Shown one piece after another: positions 11,661-24,120 of a stretch of DNA of 64,000 nucleotides. The notes under the pieces were generated by a model that worked only from the letters and a program-made list of their open reading frames with translations, did not search any database and was not told where the DNA came from. The stretch is from Actinostola sp. cb2023 (lineage: Eukaryota; Cnidaria; Anthozoa; Actiniaria; Actinostolidae): positions 1,566,001 to 1,630,000 of the forward strand of contig JAUJYZ010000098.1 in NCBI GenBank assembly GCA_033675265.1, in the 5' to 3' direction. Position 1 is the stretch's first letter. Each line of letters starts with the position of its first letter. The position numbers were made by a program, and so were the translations under genes.

Positions 11661-14600
11661 TCATTTAAAGGTATGTTCATCAAGGCCGGCTTGTAATGCC
11701 AGATCAGGCAGTGTCTTAGTAAATCCATCGCGACCGTTCAAAAAGAAGGTACAGATGGTTCCTTTCCCCTGAAATGATAAAATCAACAGAGTTATATGTA
11801 TATGTTACATCAGTATTATCTAAGGAAGGTGAGCGATTGAAACAATGCCGAGTTGCCGGAGGAAGTAATGTTTCAAAGCCTCGAATTCGGACTAGACGGG
11901 GTTTCCAGTCCGAGGCGAATTCGAGGCTTTGGAACGACTTCTCATACTCATTAATTATTACATGCAATGGCCTAAAGGCAATAAATAAAGAGTTCCAAGA
12001 TTTTAGCCCGGAAAAGCAAGAATTCCAGTCTTTGCATATGCTCTGTTCATGCGCAGAGTCGAGGACATCGTATCCCACATGTGTTGGACTCTTGAGTAGC
12101 ATTGAATAGAGCGTGCTTTCAGATTGAATCTAATTCGGACAGAGTGGTATTCAGTCTACTCTGTCCAAGGTCCCGATGATTGTTATATGAGGTATAAGAA
12201 TGATTTCAAAGTCCAAGGTATCCAGGTCCATCATTTGACCGGATTTGATGCACCGGATTGGCTGGTTACTTCATGAATAATTAATGAGTATGAGAAGGAT
12301 ATATCACGGTATAGGGGAAGAAGGGTGTAACCTGTTTTTGAAAGGTAGTTGTCTTTTTACCTTCATATTCACTTCACCACGTTCTTCAAGATGGTAGCCA
12401 CCAAGTTCGACTAATATCTCTTTACATTCAGGACTGAGATGAACACGTAAAGCTTAAAAAGAAATCGGTGTTATGAATGAGTCTTATGCGGTATCACTGA
12501 AGATGCATGAACTAACCTAATCCAGAAGATTCGATTCGTGATGCGTAGTTAACAGTATCACCAAATAAACAGTAGCGCGGCATCTTTAGACCAACTACTC
12601 CAGCTACACATGGACCTGCAAATGATATCAAAGTGATACATAAGAAACAACATGTACAAACATTTTACTCGTGAAATGAATACTCGAGAACTTGAATACA
12701 ATGGAGTCGGCCCCTCCCTCCAGACGCTAGAAAAGAGTTCCGTTTATAAAGTCGTATATTCAGAAATGCTCGTTTCTATACCTGAGTGAACTCCAATACG
12801 TAGCTGTAGCTGACGTTCTGGCAGATGGCGAACTTTAAATGTGGTCATAGAAGCAAGTAAGTCCAGGGATAGGTTTGCAATTTCACCAGCATGACGATTT
12901 CCATTTCTGTTGGGTAGACCTGATGCAACCATGTAGGCGTCTCCAATTGTTTCAACCTATATATGTTGTTGAAATCATTCACATCAACAAAGACGGAAAC
13001 ATAGCAGTGAAGTGTGTTCCATTGTTTATATTGGCATATAAACAACAATAGGCAAAGAATAGCATTGCCAAACGAGTGAAACTGATGGGTAAACATTTAG
13101 GCAAGTGGCAAGTTAAACTATTCCATACAACTGAGGGGAAAATAAAACTAAACTGATTTAATAACTTACCTTGTAAACATCATGCATGTCAATGATGTCA
13201 TCAAAAGTCGTGTACAAGTCATTTAACAGATCAACGACCTACACAAATAAATATCATAATTATACTGATATAATGATGATCGATTAATGTATAATTGATA
13301 ACTGCTATACAGTGAATTGAATTAACCTGCAGTGGAGTGCTATCTGAAGCAAGCTTTGTAAAGCCCACGATATCGCTAAAGAAAATGGTCACCATTTCAA
13401 AGGTCTCGGCAGTGACTTGATGTCCTCGTTTGAGCTCTTCTGCGACGCTCCTAGAAAAGTGAATGGATAAAAACATCATTAGAATAGCACTGAATATAAA
13501 TCGAATAGAATAGAACATAGAATAGCATAGAATAGAATAGAGAGTAGAATAGAATATAGAATAGAATAACATAGTATAGCATGATTACTTAGGCAACATC
13601 CTGAAAAGAAGTTCATCAGTCTTTTTCTTTTCATCCTGCAATTCTTTGGTTCTTTCAGATACGATGTCTTCCAAATGATCTGTGTATTTCTCCATCATGG
13701 CAATCATGTTATCCATGATATTAATGTCTCTTTGGGAAGTAGAAATAAATAACATGAAAAAAACTGGACAAAATTACATTCCTAATATCATGAAGTAGCT
13801 GTATGCTAGATTTTAGAAACTTTATTTCATCTTCATTTGTCTGCAAACATGCATTTTATATTAGAACTCGCGCAAAACACTCAAATGTTGTCCTTTCTGA
13901 TGTTCTTCATCTTCCTCGTTTTCTCTCGTTCCTTCTCTAACAGAGATCCTGTACCTCAGTACAAAACGATACATTATCAATATGACAGCAGTGTACTCAC
14001 TTTCCTTTGTTCATTTGCCTCAGAGTTTTCAGGCAGTCATTGTATTTAGGTCGTTCAAGTGGGTTTTCGCTCCAACAATTCTTTGCCATTTTTATGTACA
14101 GAGGGTTACCGACCAAATCTGCTGTAATGCGAGGACGGAATGGTGGATCCTGACCTTTCTTTACGCGTTCAACAACAACTAAATAGAAAAAGGAATGTGA
14201 ACAATAACGAAAGAAAAACTAAAACGGACAGACTGTGCCGATGTGCGTTTCCACTAGTGCAAGCATAAGAAGCGCAAGCACAGGCCACAACAGACATTAT
14301 GCCACAACACAAATTTCCTGTGCTTGCGTCGTAGATGTTTAGTTCTTTATAGATTTGTAGTATAGTTATTGTAATATTGATGCGTATTTGATCATTTCAT
14401 GGAAAATGCGCACTAGAAGTTAATTAAATATCGTTATTATTTATTAGTGAAATCCAGACTTAAAAGATCTGTTTGCAGAGGTTCCAAGCAAGAGCTCGTT
14501 CCGGTTGACCAGTTGAGATTGCAAGGGAAAAACAAGCAAGAAAAGCGTCCTTTTTACTCGGGTTACCTGTGGTAGCACGAGTCTAAATCTGCAGTCCGTA

Positions 14601-17600
14601 TCTTATTTATGTTTTCCTTCGCAAAGTGTATTTGTCACGTGAACTTTTTTGTACCTACTTTTTTGATCGATGTCCTCATACATGCTGTATGGCAAACCAC
14701 GGCAAACAAGTTCAGATAATATAATGCCGTAGCTGAAATAATCACCGGCTTGTGAACTAGGATCGGCATCATTGAAGATGTGTTCTGGTGCAGCCCACAA
14801 ATAATCTGAAAACAAGCAAAGTAATAAATTTCCAGACAATAACGCTGATAACCCGATCTTCAACAGTGGCTCCACTCTAACTGAGCCTGATATAAGGTGA
14901 GGGCGATCAAAAGTTTACCTCTCATCAGATTATAATTCATTGAGACTATAACGTACACAACAAACTTGTTCATTAACCCGGCCTTTCAGATTTTTGAGTG
15001 CTGACTAATCACGAGTTTTACAATGCAGAACAAAATCCGACATCAACATGCGAAACTCGAGGTTCGAAGGAAAATGATATGAAAAGCTTTTTTATTTTCC
15101 ATGACAAATTACTGTCTGATTTCAATTGCTAAACCCACCATAATACTTGGCGTCTACTCCAGCTTCCTCATCTTGCGTTTGTCCTGCCTTGAAAGCCACA
15201 AGATTGTGATCGGTTACTTTACAAGTCCAGCGGTTGTCGATAACAATATTGGAGGACTTCAGATTTCCATGCACTTTCACAATGCTGTTATGAAGATGTA
15301 GCATTCCCTGTGGAAATAAAATGAAATCACCAATTACTATTTTTCTCACTTCCATTTGTCGTCCGAAACATTGCGAGCAACATTGCCGGAAAACAGTACT
15401 TTGCAGCGTGTGTCCATCCCTGCAACAAAATTGCCATCAATATTGCACGCAATGTGTGTCTGCACCTATAAGACCCGGACACACGGCGCAACTTTTCTTG
15501 CAACGTTACGCGCAACAGTTGTAGTAGGATCGAGTTCTACTTCTGCAACTGTTGCGCGCAACGTTGCAAGAAAAGTTGCATCGTGTGTCTGGGCCTTTAT
15601 ACGAAAAGGGTATTGATGGTGAGTATGACAAAGTATTCTCTTGAAAACTACTATCAAATGCTTACCCGAGCTATATCAGAGGCAATGGCCATTTGAAACA
15701 TCCAGTCCAGCTTCAGTTGTTCATTATGTAACACGTCCTAATTATCAATAAAATAAATAAATAAACAAAACCGAATTAGATTGATTTTTAAATCAATCCA
15801 TGCGTGAAGGCAGTTTTGAGTCTTTCGTCACATCTCTACAATGAACAAGTACATACCTGCAAGCTACCTTTGTTACAATAGGCTTGAAGGATACAGATAT
15901 TTGGGGGCTCAACACACGCGCCAATGAAAGGGTTGATATTTTGATGGCTGAGATCTCTCATCTAACAAAAAAGTGACAATCATTAGTACCCGTACTGAAA
16001 CAATTATGATAATTAGACAAGATATAGGCTAGCATCGATTGGTACGATACCATCGATCGCGTTTTAGGTTTATGCTTTGTACTAGTTTTTCTTACCTCTT
16101 TTAACTCCACTAGAATTTCACGTGTCAAGTTAATGGTTGGTTTTATTATTTGCTTTACTGCCACATAGTTACCCTGTAAAGCACGTATTCATAAGCCTGA
16201 TATTAGATATGAGAAGAGCAAATCAAAGTTTCCAAAGCATATAAATGAAAAGGGGGAATTGTAACACGTGATTCCTACATTTCCACGTGATTTTCTGTGA
16301 AATTGCTACCACGATTTTCAATACAACCTATGTAAAATTGGGTTTGGAAACTTCAGAAGTGCATTTTCTTTCCATAATATCTTCTCAGTTTTCTCTAAAT
16401 GGCCATTTTCACTGTAAGTACAACCTTATTATTTCTCAATAATTATATAAATACTGGGCGCGAAAGAAATATAAAGACTACGAGAAGCGCGCGCGTAATC
16501 TAAGGAAACTCTCTCTAGCCCAGCTCTTCTCTTCTGCTCTTTGCCGCGCGCGTAGATAAAAGTGGGTCCAGTTCTGGACTCTATTCACCAGTCTGGTATA
16601 AAATAACTTCGGAAACGAGGTGGTTGCGAAAAGGTGTTGGAAAGGTAACTTGCCTGGTATATGCCTAGGGTAGTAAAAACTTGCCCCCTAATATCACCAC
16701 CACCACCACCACCATCAGAACCATCACCACTCGCTACACTCATCTGGGAAGATAAATATTTGAAACATTAAACCACATTGCATTTATTGTCATTTAGAAA
16801 TGCAACATGATGAATGATAAGGCTTACCATACTCTTCCTGCTGCCAAATGCCTTGCCAGAATTCGGCCATTTGATGTCATCGTACTTTATTCTCCAGTGC
16901 TCCGCTAAAAGAGCAGCTTCAAATGCTTTTTTTCTGTATAGTTTTGATAACATGGATATAAATTATGTTGCTTTCTTGATTCTTTGAAAAACAATCAGCA
17001 CATGACCGCACCGCAAAGAAATGGAACGAGACTTGAACGGCTGCGAAGAAGACAAGGTGGGCCAATTAATATGGGAATATGGTAAGAAAAAACGTACCTT
17101 TGATGGACAAGAAATCCTACCAGCCCTCCGACGGTAATTACAAAGATCAGTACTCCAGCTAGGATGTAAGGCCAGATTTCAACTTTCACTGCAACAAGTA
17201 ACACAAGTCAGTTTAAGAAGAAGGTAAACAATCCAATTTGTAGCAAATTCACCAGGATTTGCAATTAATATTTAGTATTTTTCTTGTATGTTTCTTTATA
17301 TGTTTGTATATATATTTCTTGTAGAATGTAGATTTATTAATGAGTGTAAAGGGATTGGTTTGGATTTATCGGGGTTTGGTCGGGGTGGAGAGCCTTATAG
17401 GGGACTTCGTGTCCTATTTTTCTTCACCAAGATGTACCCCCTTGTTGAAAATAAAGTATAGTTAGAAAAGCAAACGATTCTGTATTCTGTATAGAAGCTA
17501 TCTACAGCTATTATTCCAGTAATATTATATACATGCGGCTACAGCATAGTTGACTTCAACCTAATAGTATTTATTATAGAAATGATTAACTAGTTTGACA

Positions 17601-20600
17601 TACCTATTGGCTCTGGAGGACAATATTCCATGTCAAAACCGCAAACTGGACGTCCAAGAGGAGCGACTGTACTGCCACCAGGCCAAATTATAGTAGTGCT
17701 ATTCTTAAATTGGTAGGTTTTAGTTGGTCCAAAAAATGTAGCAAATGTATCAAACGCACCATTTTTCCCAATTTCAAGTTGATAAGATGTGACTCTGTCT
17801 CCATGGTCATCGATTTGAACATGCCCTGACTTCCCTTATAAGGAAAAGATGAAATGCTACATATAAATGTTGTGGTTTGAAATTTTCCACTGGTTTAATT
17901 ATTTTATTTACTCCATTATTTTGGTTTCTTAATTATATATAATATATAATTTTAAATAGCGCCCTTTCCTAAAAAAGACCAAAAGCGCTTTACAAATATA
18001 CACAATTAATAATAATTAAGTTATAAATTAATTTACTTCCTTTCAGTTTAATCCATATTACAACTAACCTAAACACATAACTTACCCACCATAAAACCCT
18101 AAACCTAACCTTAGAACAACCCTCAGAAAAATTTAAACCAGTAGAAACTGAATTTCAAACCACAACATATACATATCTGAATGACTGTAATATGTATAAT
18201 TATACAATACAACACATTTTCCGTGTTTATATTCACTTTTACAAACACACGGGATGTTGGGAGAACACGAGAAAAGTTTATTTCCTATAGAAAGCGAATT
18301 CCTATAGACCCGGAATGCAATAATGGCGTCCAATTTTGCCTCGCTTCCGTGTTAATCCACAGGGTACCCAGAAATACGTCATTATCCACGAAATGGGCCA
18401 TTGAACATTAGTATACTAATATAAGCTGGTTTCGAAATCCCTACCTAAAAACATCCAAAACTTCGAAAATTTGCTATCCTTCATTTCACTTGGTTCCGAT
18501 CCCACATATATACATTCTGAACATTTCAGTTGCATTTTAGGTAGTCCGAGACCTTTTCCAATGCACATCCATTTCGCGCATCGTTTAATTAAAATTTTGG
18601 CCCCACTTCCTTATGGTCTGCGTCGACAAGTTATCTTGAGTTTCAGTTTAGATAATTTTACGAAATATCGGGAAATTTTCGCTATTTTCCTGGCCCCGGT
18701 TGCACGAAATGTTAATAGCGCAATCCACCGGATAACTCTTATCCAACGGATAAAATTTATTATTATAACTGCATCAATTTTATCCGTTGGATATTCACCT
18801 TTCGTGCAACCGGGGCCTGGTGGACTCATACCGAGTATTTGAAATGCAGTTCCCAAACTTCAATATTATTACAATACACGTCGATGCGTGTATTTTACTT
18901 ACCGTGAAAGTCAAAACCGAACATCTCCTTAATGATAGAATTCCCATCTGTTATATTTCCACCTTTGGCCAAGGAGTTGTTCAAAGCGTATGCATACAAG
19001 ATTATGGAATCGTAGAGATATGCGCTGTATATATTCACCTAAATTAGGAAAGAGAAAAAAGTTATATAGTAATCGGTGACTAATAATACTAATTTTAATA
19101 ATGCTACTTGGTGAAAAACTGGATTCAGTTGTTTTGACCACCAATAATATATGTCATGGAAAATGGATAAAAAGGGGGGGAAAGTAAAGAAAGGGAAAAT
19201 GGCTGATCCCCTGCTTAGCATCGCACATGTTGTGTTTTCTTTTCTTTTTTCTTTTTTCTTTTTTTGACGTTTTGAGTAATCATGACTAACAAAAAAAATA
19301 GGTTATTCTCGACCTTGAAAACGGACCTCGGACTACGGACTATCGGTTCGTGTTTCGTGTGGCACAGTTTTCTCCCTATCCGGACCTCCAGCCGGTAAAT
19401 AACCTCTATGTTTCACATGTAAAGATATCAGTTTTTCGAAGACTGAAAGAAGATATATATACACCTATTTCAACTCAGATAAACGTTGTCGCGTTCACAG
19501 CAACAAGCGTCAAGCCAAGACCGAAGTGAATGCTGGTTATGTGCTGACAATTATTTAAATCACAATTGTTTCTATAAGGACTAATTACAAAATGTGAACA
19601 TTTTCACGTGCTTGTTTGCATAACACAAAAAAAACTTCGTTCCATAGAAAATAGGTCTGATTTGAATAATTTGCCAACTCATAACCAGCATTCACTTCGG
19701 TCTTGGCTTGACGCTTGTTGCTTTGAACGCGACGTTTTTTGAAATAGGTGTATATATTTCATCGATAAGAGTATTTTATTCGAAGGATGTAACTTTATAC
19801 TTGTTGAATGTTGGTATAAAGTTCTTGGAGTCGTACCTTGTCTACTGAAGCTATACTTAGGCCGATTTCCGGCGCACGCACAAATACTTCGTTTGCAAAA
19901 TCATTGTACACTTTTTCCTTTGGCAAGTAGACGTTAATGTTGATAAGTCCTTCGAATGCTGCACACGCAACATCATCTCTTCCATCATTGGCCTTACACG
20001 AGTCGAATATGTTCTCTATTCCTATGAACACATAGTTTCCATCCATCATCCCCAGATCATGAGCTGCCAACATAAGCTTTCGAACTGGACCACCATATGT
20101 ACCAAAAACAAACACTAAAAATAGAATAATCAATATTTCCATGAGTAGTGTACATGTAGCTTTTCGTCTAGCTTCATTTAATACCTTAATACTGAGATAT
20201 ATATTTACCCTGCGAGCAGATATTTTTTCTGATCATACATAATTATATACCAATGATAAAATGCAGTTACTTACCGTGCGCTAATTTGCGGGCAGACGTA
20301 AACATAGCTCGAAGCGTAGAAGAAGATACAGTTCCCACGTCGAAACTTCCGAAGTAAGGCACTTTGTAGGTTGAATTCCCTTTTTCCATGTTTACTTTCA
20401 TTCGGTTGCACATTGACGACCAAAGACTTTCCGTCGAACAGAGCAAAGCTACACGGTCCCAGTTGTAAATGTGGAGGAAGGATTTCATAAGTTCACCAAT
20501 GAGATTGTAAGTTCCTATCGTTCTAACAAAATTTGGGTATAGCACCTTGTCACTGAGAGACGACTCAGAACAACCCCATGCGACCATCGGCAGGTTCCAC

Positions 20601-20935
20601 TCGAGGGCAATATGTCCTCCTGGTATGCAACCCTGGGAACACCCTGGACCAATATAAGCATCAACTTTGGGATCTTCTTCAACGTAAAAATGTAACAAAT
20701 TAGCAATGGTGCTTTTAGCCTCACATCTGCTATCTCGCATGCTCCACGTAAGGTTGTGGCCTTTTAACCAGTACGGGTCATTATTTACTTTGTCCAATGC
20801 AATCAGCAAAGCAGAAGCCATGTTTGGGCCTCCAGGCCAAACACCTGTAAAGGGAACGTTGATCCCAAGCTTTATATCACGTGCTTGTACTGCAAGCACA
20901 AGCGTAAAGCAAACCAGCAAAATCAGTTGATGCAT
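11661..20935 (-). CDS. Receptor guanylyl cyclase, natriuretic-peptide-receptor type, complete, 20 exons
   Basis: Predicted 1049-aa single-pass receptor making cGMP. Exons (minus): 20935-20275, 20114-19837, 19038-18903, 17834-17604, 17188-17098, 16933-16828, 16743-16654, 16173-16096, 15961-15857, 15737-15666, 15307-15139, 14805-14659, 14178-14001, 13729-13589, 13450-13327, 13238-13170, 12956-12782, 12615-12517, 12452-12361, 11768-11661; phases close throughout. Layout: signal peptide 1-18 ([18 protein letters not shown]); ANF-receptor ligand domain to about 420 ([25 protein letters not shown]); membrane segment about 441-462; pseudokinase about 500-770, with VHGNLKSSN replacing HRD and TDHNL replacing DFG; dimerisation helix about 781-830; cyclase about 835-1020. 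Metal aspartates ([14 protein letters not shown]) and guanine-specifying Glu and Cys ([16 protein letters not shown]) are present, so it should be active. Exon 7 has a Gly6 run and a GC donor. Length matches vertebrate NPR1 (about 1060). The ligand is unknown. Confidence 0.96.
11938..12292. mobile_element. TIR element in last cyclase intron
   Basis: The left end CTTCTCATACTCATTAATTA and the right end TAATTAATGAGTATGAGAAG are inverse complements, enclosing about 310 bases without coding signal. A separate small foldback (CAAAGCCTCGAATTCGGACT / CCGAGGCGAATTCGAGGCTTTG region, 11872-11930) sits just outside. Confidence 0.65.
13484..13580. repeat. TAGAA/TAGAAT microsatellite
   Basis: Imperfect ATAGAATAGAATAGA repeats fill the intron between cyclase exons 14 and 15, right beside the exon 15 acceptor. 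Confidence 0.7.
15362..15600. mobile_element. Foldback element in cyclase intron
   Basis: ACGGCGCAACTTTTCTTGCA is mirrored by TGCAAGAAAAGTTGCATCGT. The flanks CCGGACACAC and GTGTGTCTGG, and the inner TGCGCGCAACAGTTG pairs, complete a foldback at about 15470-15596. The left 100 bases (15362-15460) hold diverged copies of the same words, suggesting a second, older insertion. It lies between cyclase exons 10 and 11. Confidence 0.6.
16180..16653. other. Intron 7 of the guanylyl cyclase gene, GC-rich patches
   Basis: Holds GAAGCGCGCGCGTAATCTA and its rough inverse TGCCGCGCGCGTAGAT about 65 bases apart, an old foldback. No exon is seen. The donor at the 16654/16653 boundary is GC rather than GT. 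Confidence 0.4.
17930..17995 (-). repeat. Retroposon 3' tail, inverted
   Basis: TAATATATAATTTTAAATAG, then CGCCCTTTCC...AAAAGCGCTTTACAAAT reads on the minus strand as an AAGCGC...GGGCGCTATTTAAA tail of the L2/CR1/V-SINE kind. It lies in cyclase intron 3. Confidence 0.4.
18690..18819. mobile_element. Family-B palindromic MITE, copy 1
   Basis: GGCCCCGGTTGCACGAAA pairs with TTTCGTGCAACCGGGGCC-type right end. Inside, TTATCCAACGGATAAAATT pairs with ATTTTATCCGTTGGATA. A second copy is at 25846-26004. It lies in cyclase intron 3. Confidence 0.8.
19299..19406. mobile_element. Diverged relative of the 2981-3124 MITE
   Basis: AGGTTATTC...GGACCTCGG at the left, and CAGTTTTCTCCCTATCCGGA then CCGGTAAATAACCT at the right, match the ends of the element at 2981-3124. 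It lies in cyclase intron 2. Confidence 0.5.
19450..19761. mobile_element. Foldback MITE with about 85-bp inverted ends
   Basis: The left arm (ATATATACACCTATTTCAA...GTCGCGTTCACAGCAACAAG) and the right arm read as inverse complements over about 85 bases, including AGCGTCAAGCCAAGACCGAA, with a 2-4% difference. The spacer is about 140 bases. It lies in cyclase intron 2, next to exon 2. Confidence 0.75.
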
Positions 20936-22184
20936 TGCGGTATAGATGGTCCAGCTATCTGTTGAGAAGAAAGAACACTAATGAGTATTAATAATGACTA
21001 ATGATTAGACATAACTCAGTGATAAGTGATATACACTGGTATTTAACTTAATTATACAGTATAAACAATACAGCACACTAGTCTACACATGTACAGAATT
21101 AAAAATATATATCTGAATATGTGCATATCAATCAAGTACTGCCTACAAATAGAACAGCTGAATTAGTGAATGAGTTTATATTTTGAATTTTGTAAAGTTA
21201 GAGGTTGACCGACTATTGAGAGCAGTTAAACAAATTTGTGCATCTATTTTTTCATGGCCGAGACTCGAGTAGTCGAGAGTTTTTGCTATCAGTATCATCG
21301 CTCATTTAATATTCTTTGTTATTTTTCAGATCACGATAATGCTACGCCTGTACTGACTAGTGACTATCAAAAGACAACCATTGGCATTGGCAATGGCCGG
21401 CCATTTCTTGTCGGCATGACGTGACTCCGTGAGCTTTCAAAAAGATCGTTAGGTTAATCGTTAACGAATTTACAAGAAGAAAAGATAAAAAGGGCTTGAA
21501 CATGCGAATTAAAATAATGCAAATACCTCAAGTTATCGGACAATAGAGCCAAGTCTTTACGGCTAAACCAAGCTTGAATGTAAGCTTGGCAAGTCTTTCA
21601 GTTGGTGAGCTAGCCGCTCTCTGACTTCAATAACGTTTTTAAACTTTCTTGCTGCCTTATAGATCAACGCCAGCCTAGAAAACAATATACCTCAAGATAA
21701 GTTTTCAAGAAAGAATATCGTAATATCAAAAGATTCTTCTATTTACTAATACGAGTCACAGTTTTAACAACGCTGACTGCAACGGCTTGAAGTTGTTGGC
21801 GAAACACTAAAAATGAAACTAAAAGCAAATAACTTCTCAAACTATCTACACGTTATAGGTACACTATTAAAAATCTATATTTCTAACCCCTTAAGAAAGT
21901 AATACTCACCTAGAAGATGACTAGAAGAATTAAAAAAAACAATAAGAAAAAGAGAAAACGTCGTACAAGGCAAGGAGAAAGGAGAGACGTTTGTCAAAGG
22001 TACCAGAAATACCATACAAATGTCAGATAACCCACGTCATTTGACATTGATAACCTCCTCTGATTGGCTGCTTCCCTTTTGCGCCTTCAGTTCAAAAACT
22101 GCTTACCACAGGTAGCCCGCCCCATGGCAAAAACCTTTGAAGCTCATGCAGATTACCAGAATTTTCAATAAGTCATCTAGGCTT

Positions 22185-22330
22185 GATAATAATAATAATA
22201 ATAATCTTTATTTTAAGTGGGTATACAAATACAGCAATATAACAATACTGGTTTCCAATTTGGCCCACTAGATACAATAACTACTGATTACAATAATTAC
22301 AGAACAATACTAGTTACAATCGAAAACACT
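22185..22330 (-). repeat. LINE/SINE 3' fragment with (TAA)n, inverted
   Basis: (TAA)n followed by TCTTTATTTTAAGTGGGTAT. Read on the minus strand this is a 3' end finishing in an ATT/TTA microsatellite, as in L2/CR1-type retroposons. Confidence 0.4.
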
Positions 22331-22370
22331 GATAGTAGCCTGTACGTGTAGAAAATGACTTCAAAATACT

Positions 22371-22697
22371 ATGGACCTTTCCGTTGTTTCCCAAAATGCT
22401 TCATAATTCTGCGCGCGCAAGCGAGGTCAGGGTACAAAATAGATCGAAAATATTAAGAGAGAACGATGAAAATCAGTAGAAAACTTAGAGTTTTAAATTA
22501 AAAGTGCGTAAGAAGAATTACAAAGATAGATGCAAATTCCGGCAAAGAAAACAGTTTTTTCTGTTCTTCTTGATTCGTTACAGTAGTCATATTTTCCTCA
22601 ATACACGATCAATTCTAAATATTTTTTACCCCTGACCTGGCCTCGCTTGCACGCGCAGAATCATGAAGCATTCTGGGAAACTACGGAAAGGTCCATA
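22371..22697. mobile_element. TIR element with about 60-bp ends
   Basis: TATGGACCTTTCCGTTGTTT at the left is mirrored by AAACTACGGAAAGGTCCATA at the right. The pairing continues inward through AATGCTTCATAATTCTGCGC / GCGCAGAATCATGAAGCATT and the GCAAGCGAGGTCAGG / CCTGACCTGGCCTCGCTTGC segment. About 200 internal bases show no coding likeness. Confidence 0.8.
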
Positions 22698-23027
22698 CAA
22701 ATCCTTGTCAAGCGGGAAACTTTGAAAGCCTTTAACTTTTGTATTATTTGCTTGATTCTTTTGAAATTTTCAACTTTTACTAATTTTAGTATGCTCTTTC
22801 AAGTTATGATATTTTCGTTTGCCTTCGGTGAAATTTTAAAAAGTCACGTGACAGGTGACACAAGCCCATTGTCTCAAAAATGGATAATGCCAGAGCCTAC
22901 GTTCTTCGCCGCTGGCCGAAAGTAACGCAGGCTCTGGGTACGAGATTGACACAATACGTCACGCTACATAACATATGCGCAGTAGAATTGCGCAGTGCAA
23001 AACTAAGGAATTACCTTAAACTGCCCA

Positions 23028-23240
23028 ATAGAGTCGTTTTCGTATGAGTGGGAAGTAGTTACGGTACGGTTCGTGCCGTGCAGTGACCGTATCGCGCCAT
23101 CATCGTGCGGTATCCAAGCATTCTGATTGGTTGAGAAATGATTTCGCGCGCTCTGATTGGTTGAATGCAATGTGTTCGATTCCTTACCGTGACCGTAACT
23201 CCGTACCGTAGGTTTCCCACTCATACGAAAACGACTCTAT
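23028..23240. mobile_element. Family-A palindromic MITE, copy 2
   Basis: ATAGAGTCGTTTTCGTATGA ... TCATACGAAAACGACTCTAT are perfect inverse ends. The interior again holds TCTGATTGGTTGA twice. This is the best preserved of the three copies. Confidence 0.88.
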
Positions 23241-23312
23241 GTCTTAATTACCGTTATACGGTAAAATTGGTAAAAACATTGGTAAAAAATACTGTGTAGT
23301 GCATGTACGTAG

Positions 23313-23350
23313 TCAGGAGCCCATAAGCTAATACTTATGGGCTCCTGACG
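23313..23350. repeat. Perfect short hairpin
   Basis: GTCAGGAGCCCATAAG, six-base loop, CTTATGGGCTCCTGAC: a 16-bp perfect inverted repeat with further outer pairing (GCATGTACGTA / TACGTAGTGCAT-like). Function unknown. Confidence 0.7.
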
Positions 23351-24120
23351 TAGTGCATTTCAATCTAACATGGGAAAAACTTGAGCATCAATCAATCACT
23401 AGTTAAAATCAAAAATGCATATAAAAAAGAGAGAGAAATGTTACAGTACTAAGGTTGGCTCATTTCAGTGTATACACCCCCGCAGGTGGGGGACGCTCGT
23501 CAGAAATAACTCAACGTTGAGGGCGTGGCAACAAATAATTTTTATTCCTTAAAGATTCTCTCACAAGTAGGTCATACTTTTATTTACGGGTAGATATCCT
23601 AAAAGGTACCTGGAGAATGGGACAATTTCAATGACAAAGGAATTAGCTTCACTTGAATGATTTAGCACTTACAAAATTAATATCAAAATTATGCATGCAT
23701 GTGCTTTCTTGTCTCTTTTTGTGCTGCAGGGCTTGTCATTAATAGCAAATGTGCCAAATGCTGAAGTGAAAATAGAACTTGTTTTCCTTTAAATTTGTTG
23801 GTCTTGAATGGTTGGTGTAGTTGCACAGTAATAATTTGTTGTCATTTTTTATTTGTCACTTTTTATTTGTCATTTCTTATTTGTATTAATTCTACATGTA
23901 AGCATCTGTATGTGTAGAAAACCGGAGAAAAGGTTGGAACTGATAGCCATTATTAGGTTGTACATCCTTATATACTCTTCAAAAAAAGAATTCAATATAT
24001 AGCTGTACCGTGTGTTGCTACAATATTCAAACAATGTTCAATGTATTTTCTAATGTGTTAATTAATTAATCGTGATATATACAGTACTGTGCATGTACAG
24101 TTGAGGTATTCCTCTTATTG

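Larger units (their letters stand above)
20936..24120. other. Spacer upstream of the guanylyl cyclase, mostly repeats
   Basis: The cyclase 5' UTR/promoter should lie above 20935, but no TATA or other core motif is clear. Contents: a LINE-like tail (22185-22320), a TIR element (22371-22697), a family-A MITE (23028-23240), a hairpin (23313-23350), and the 3' flank of CHMP2A. Several minus-strand AATAAA candidates (TTTATT on plus) lie around 23850-23885. No gene is recognised. Confidence 0.5.

Noticed and set aside
18471..18842. 123-codon plus-strand frame inside the cyclase gene
   Set aside because: Overlaps a family-B MITE and cyclase intron 3; no domain likeness.
19795..19837. Longer form of cyclase exon 2 ending at 19801 (…TNIQQ)
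   Set aside because: The donor there is weak (GTATAA), and the next exon joins correctly only to the AAG|GTACGA donor at 19837, giving the family-like [13 protein letters not shown].
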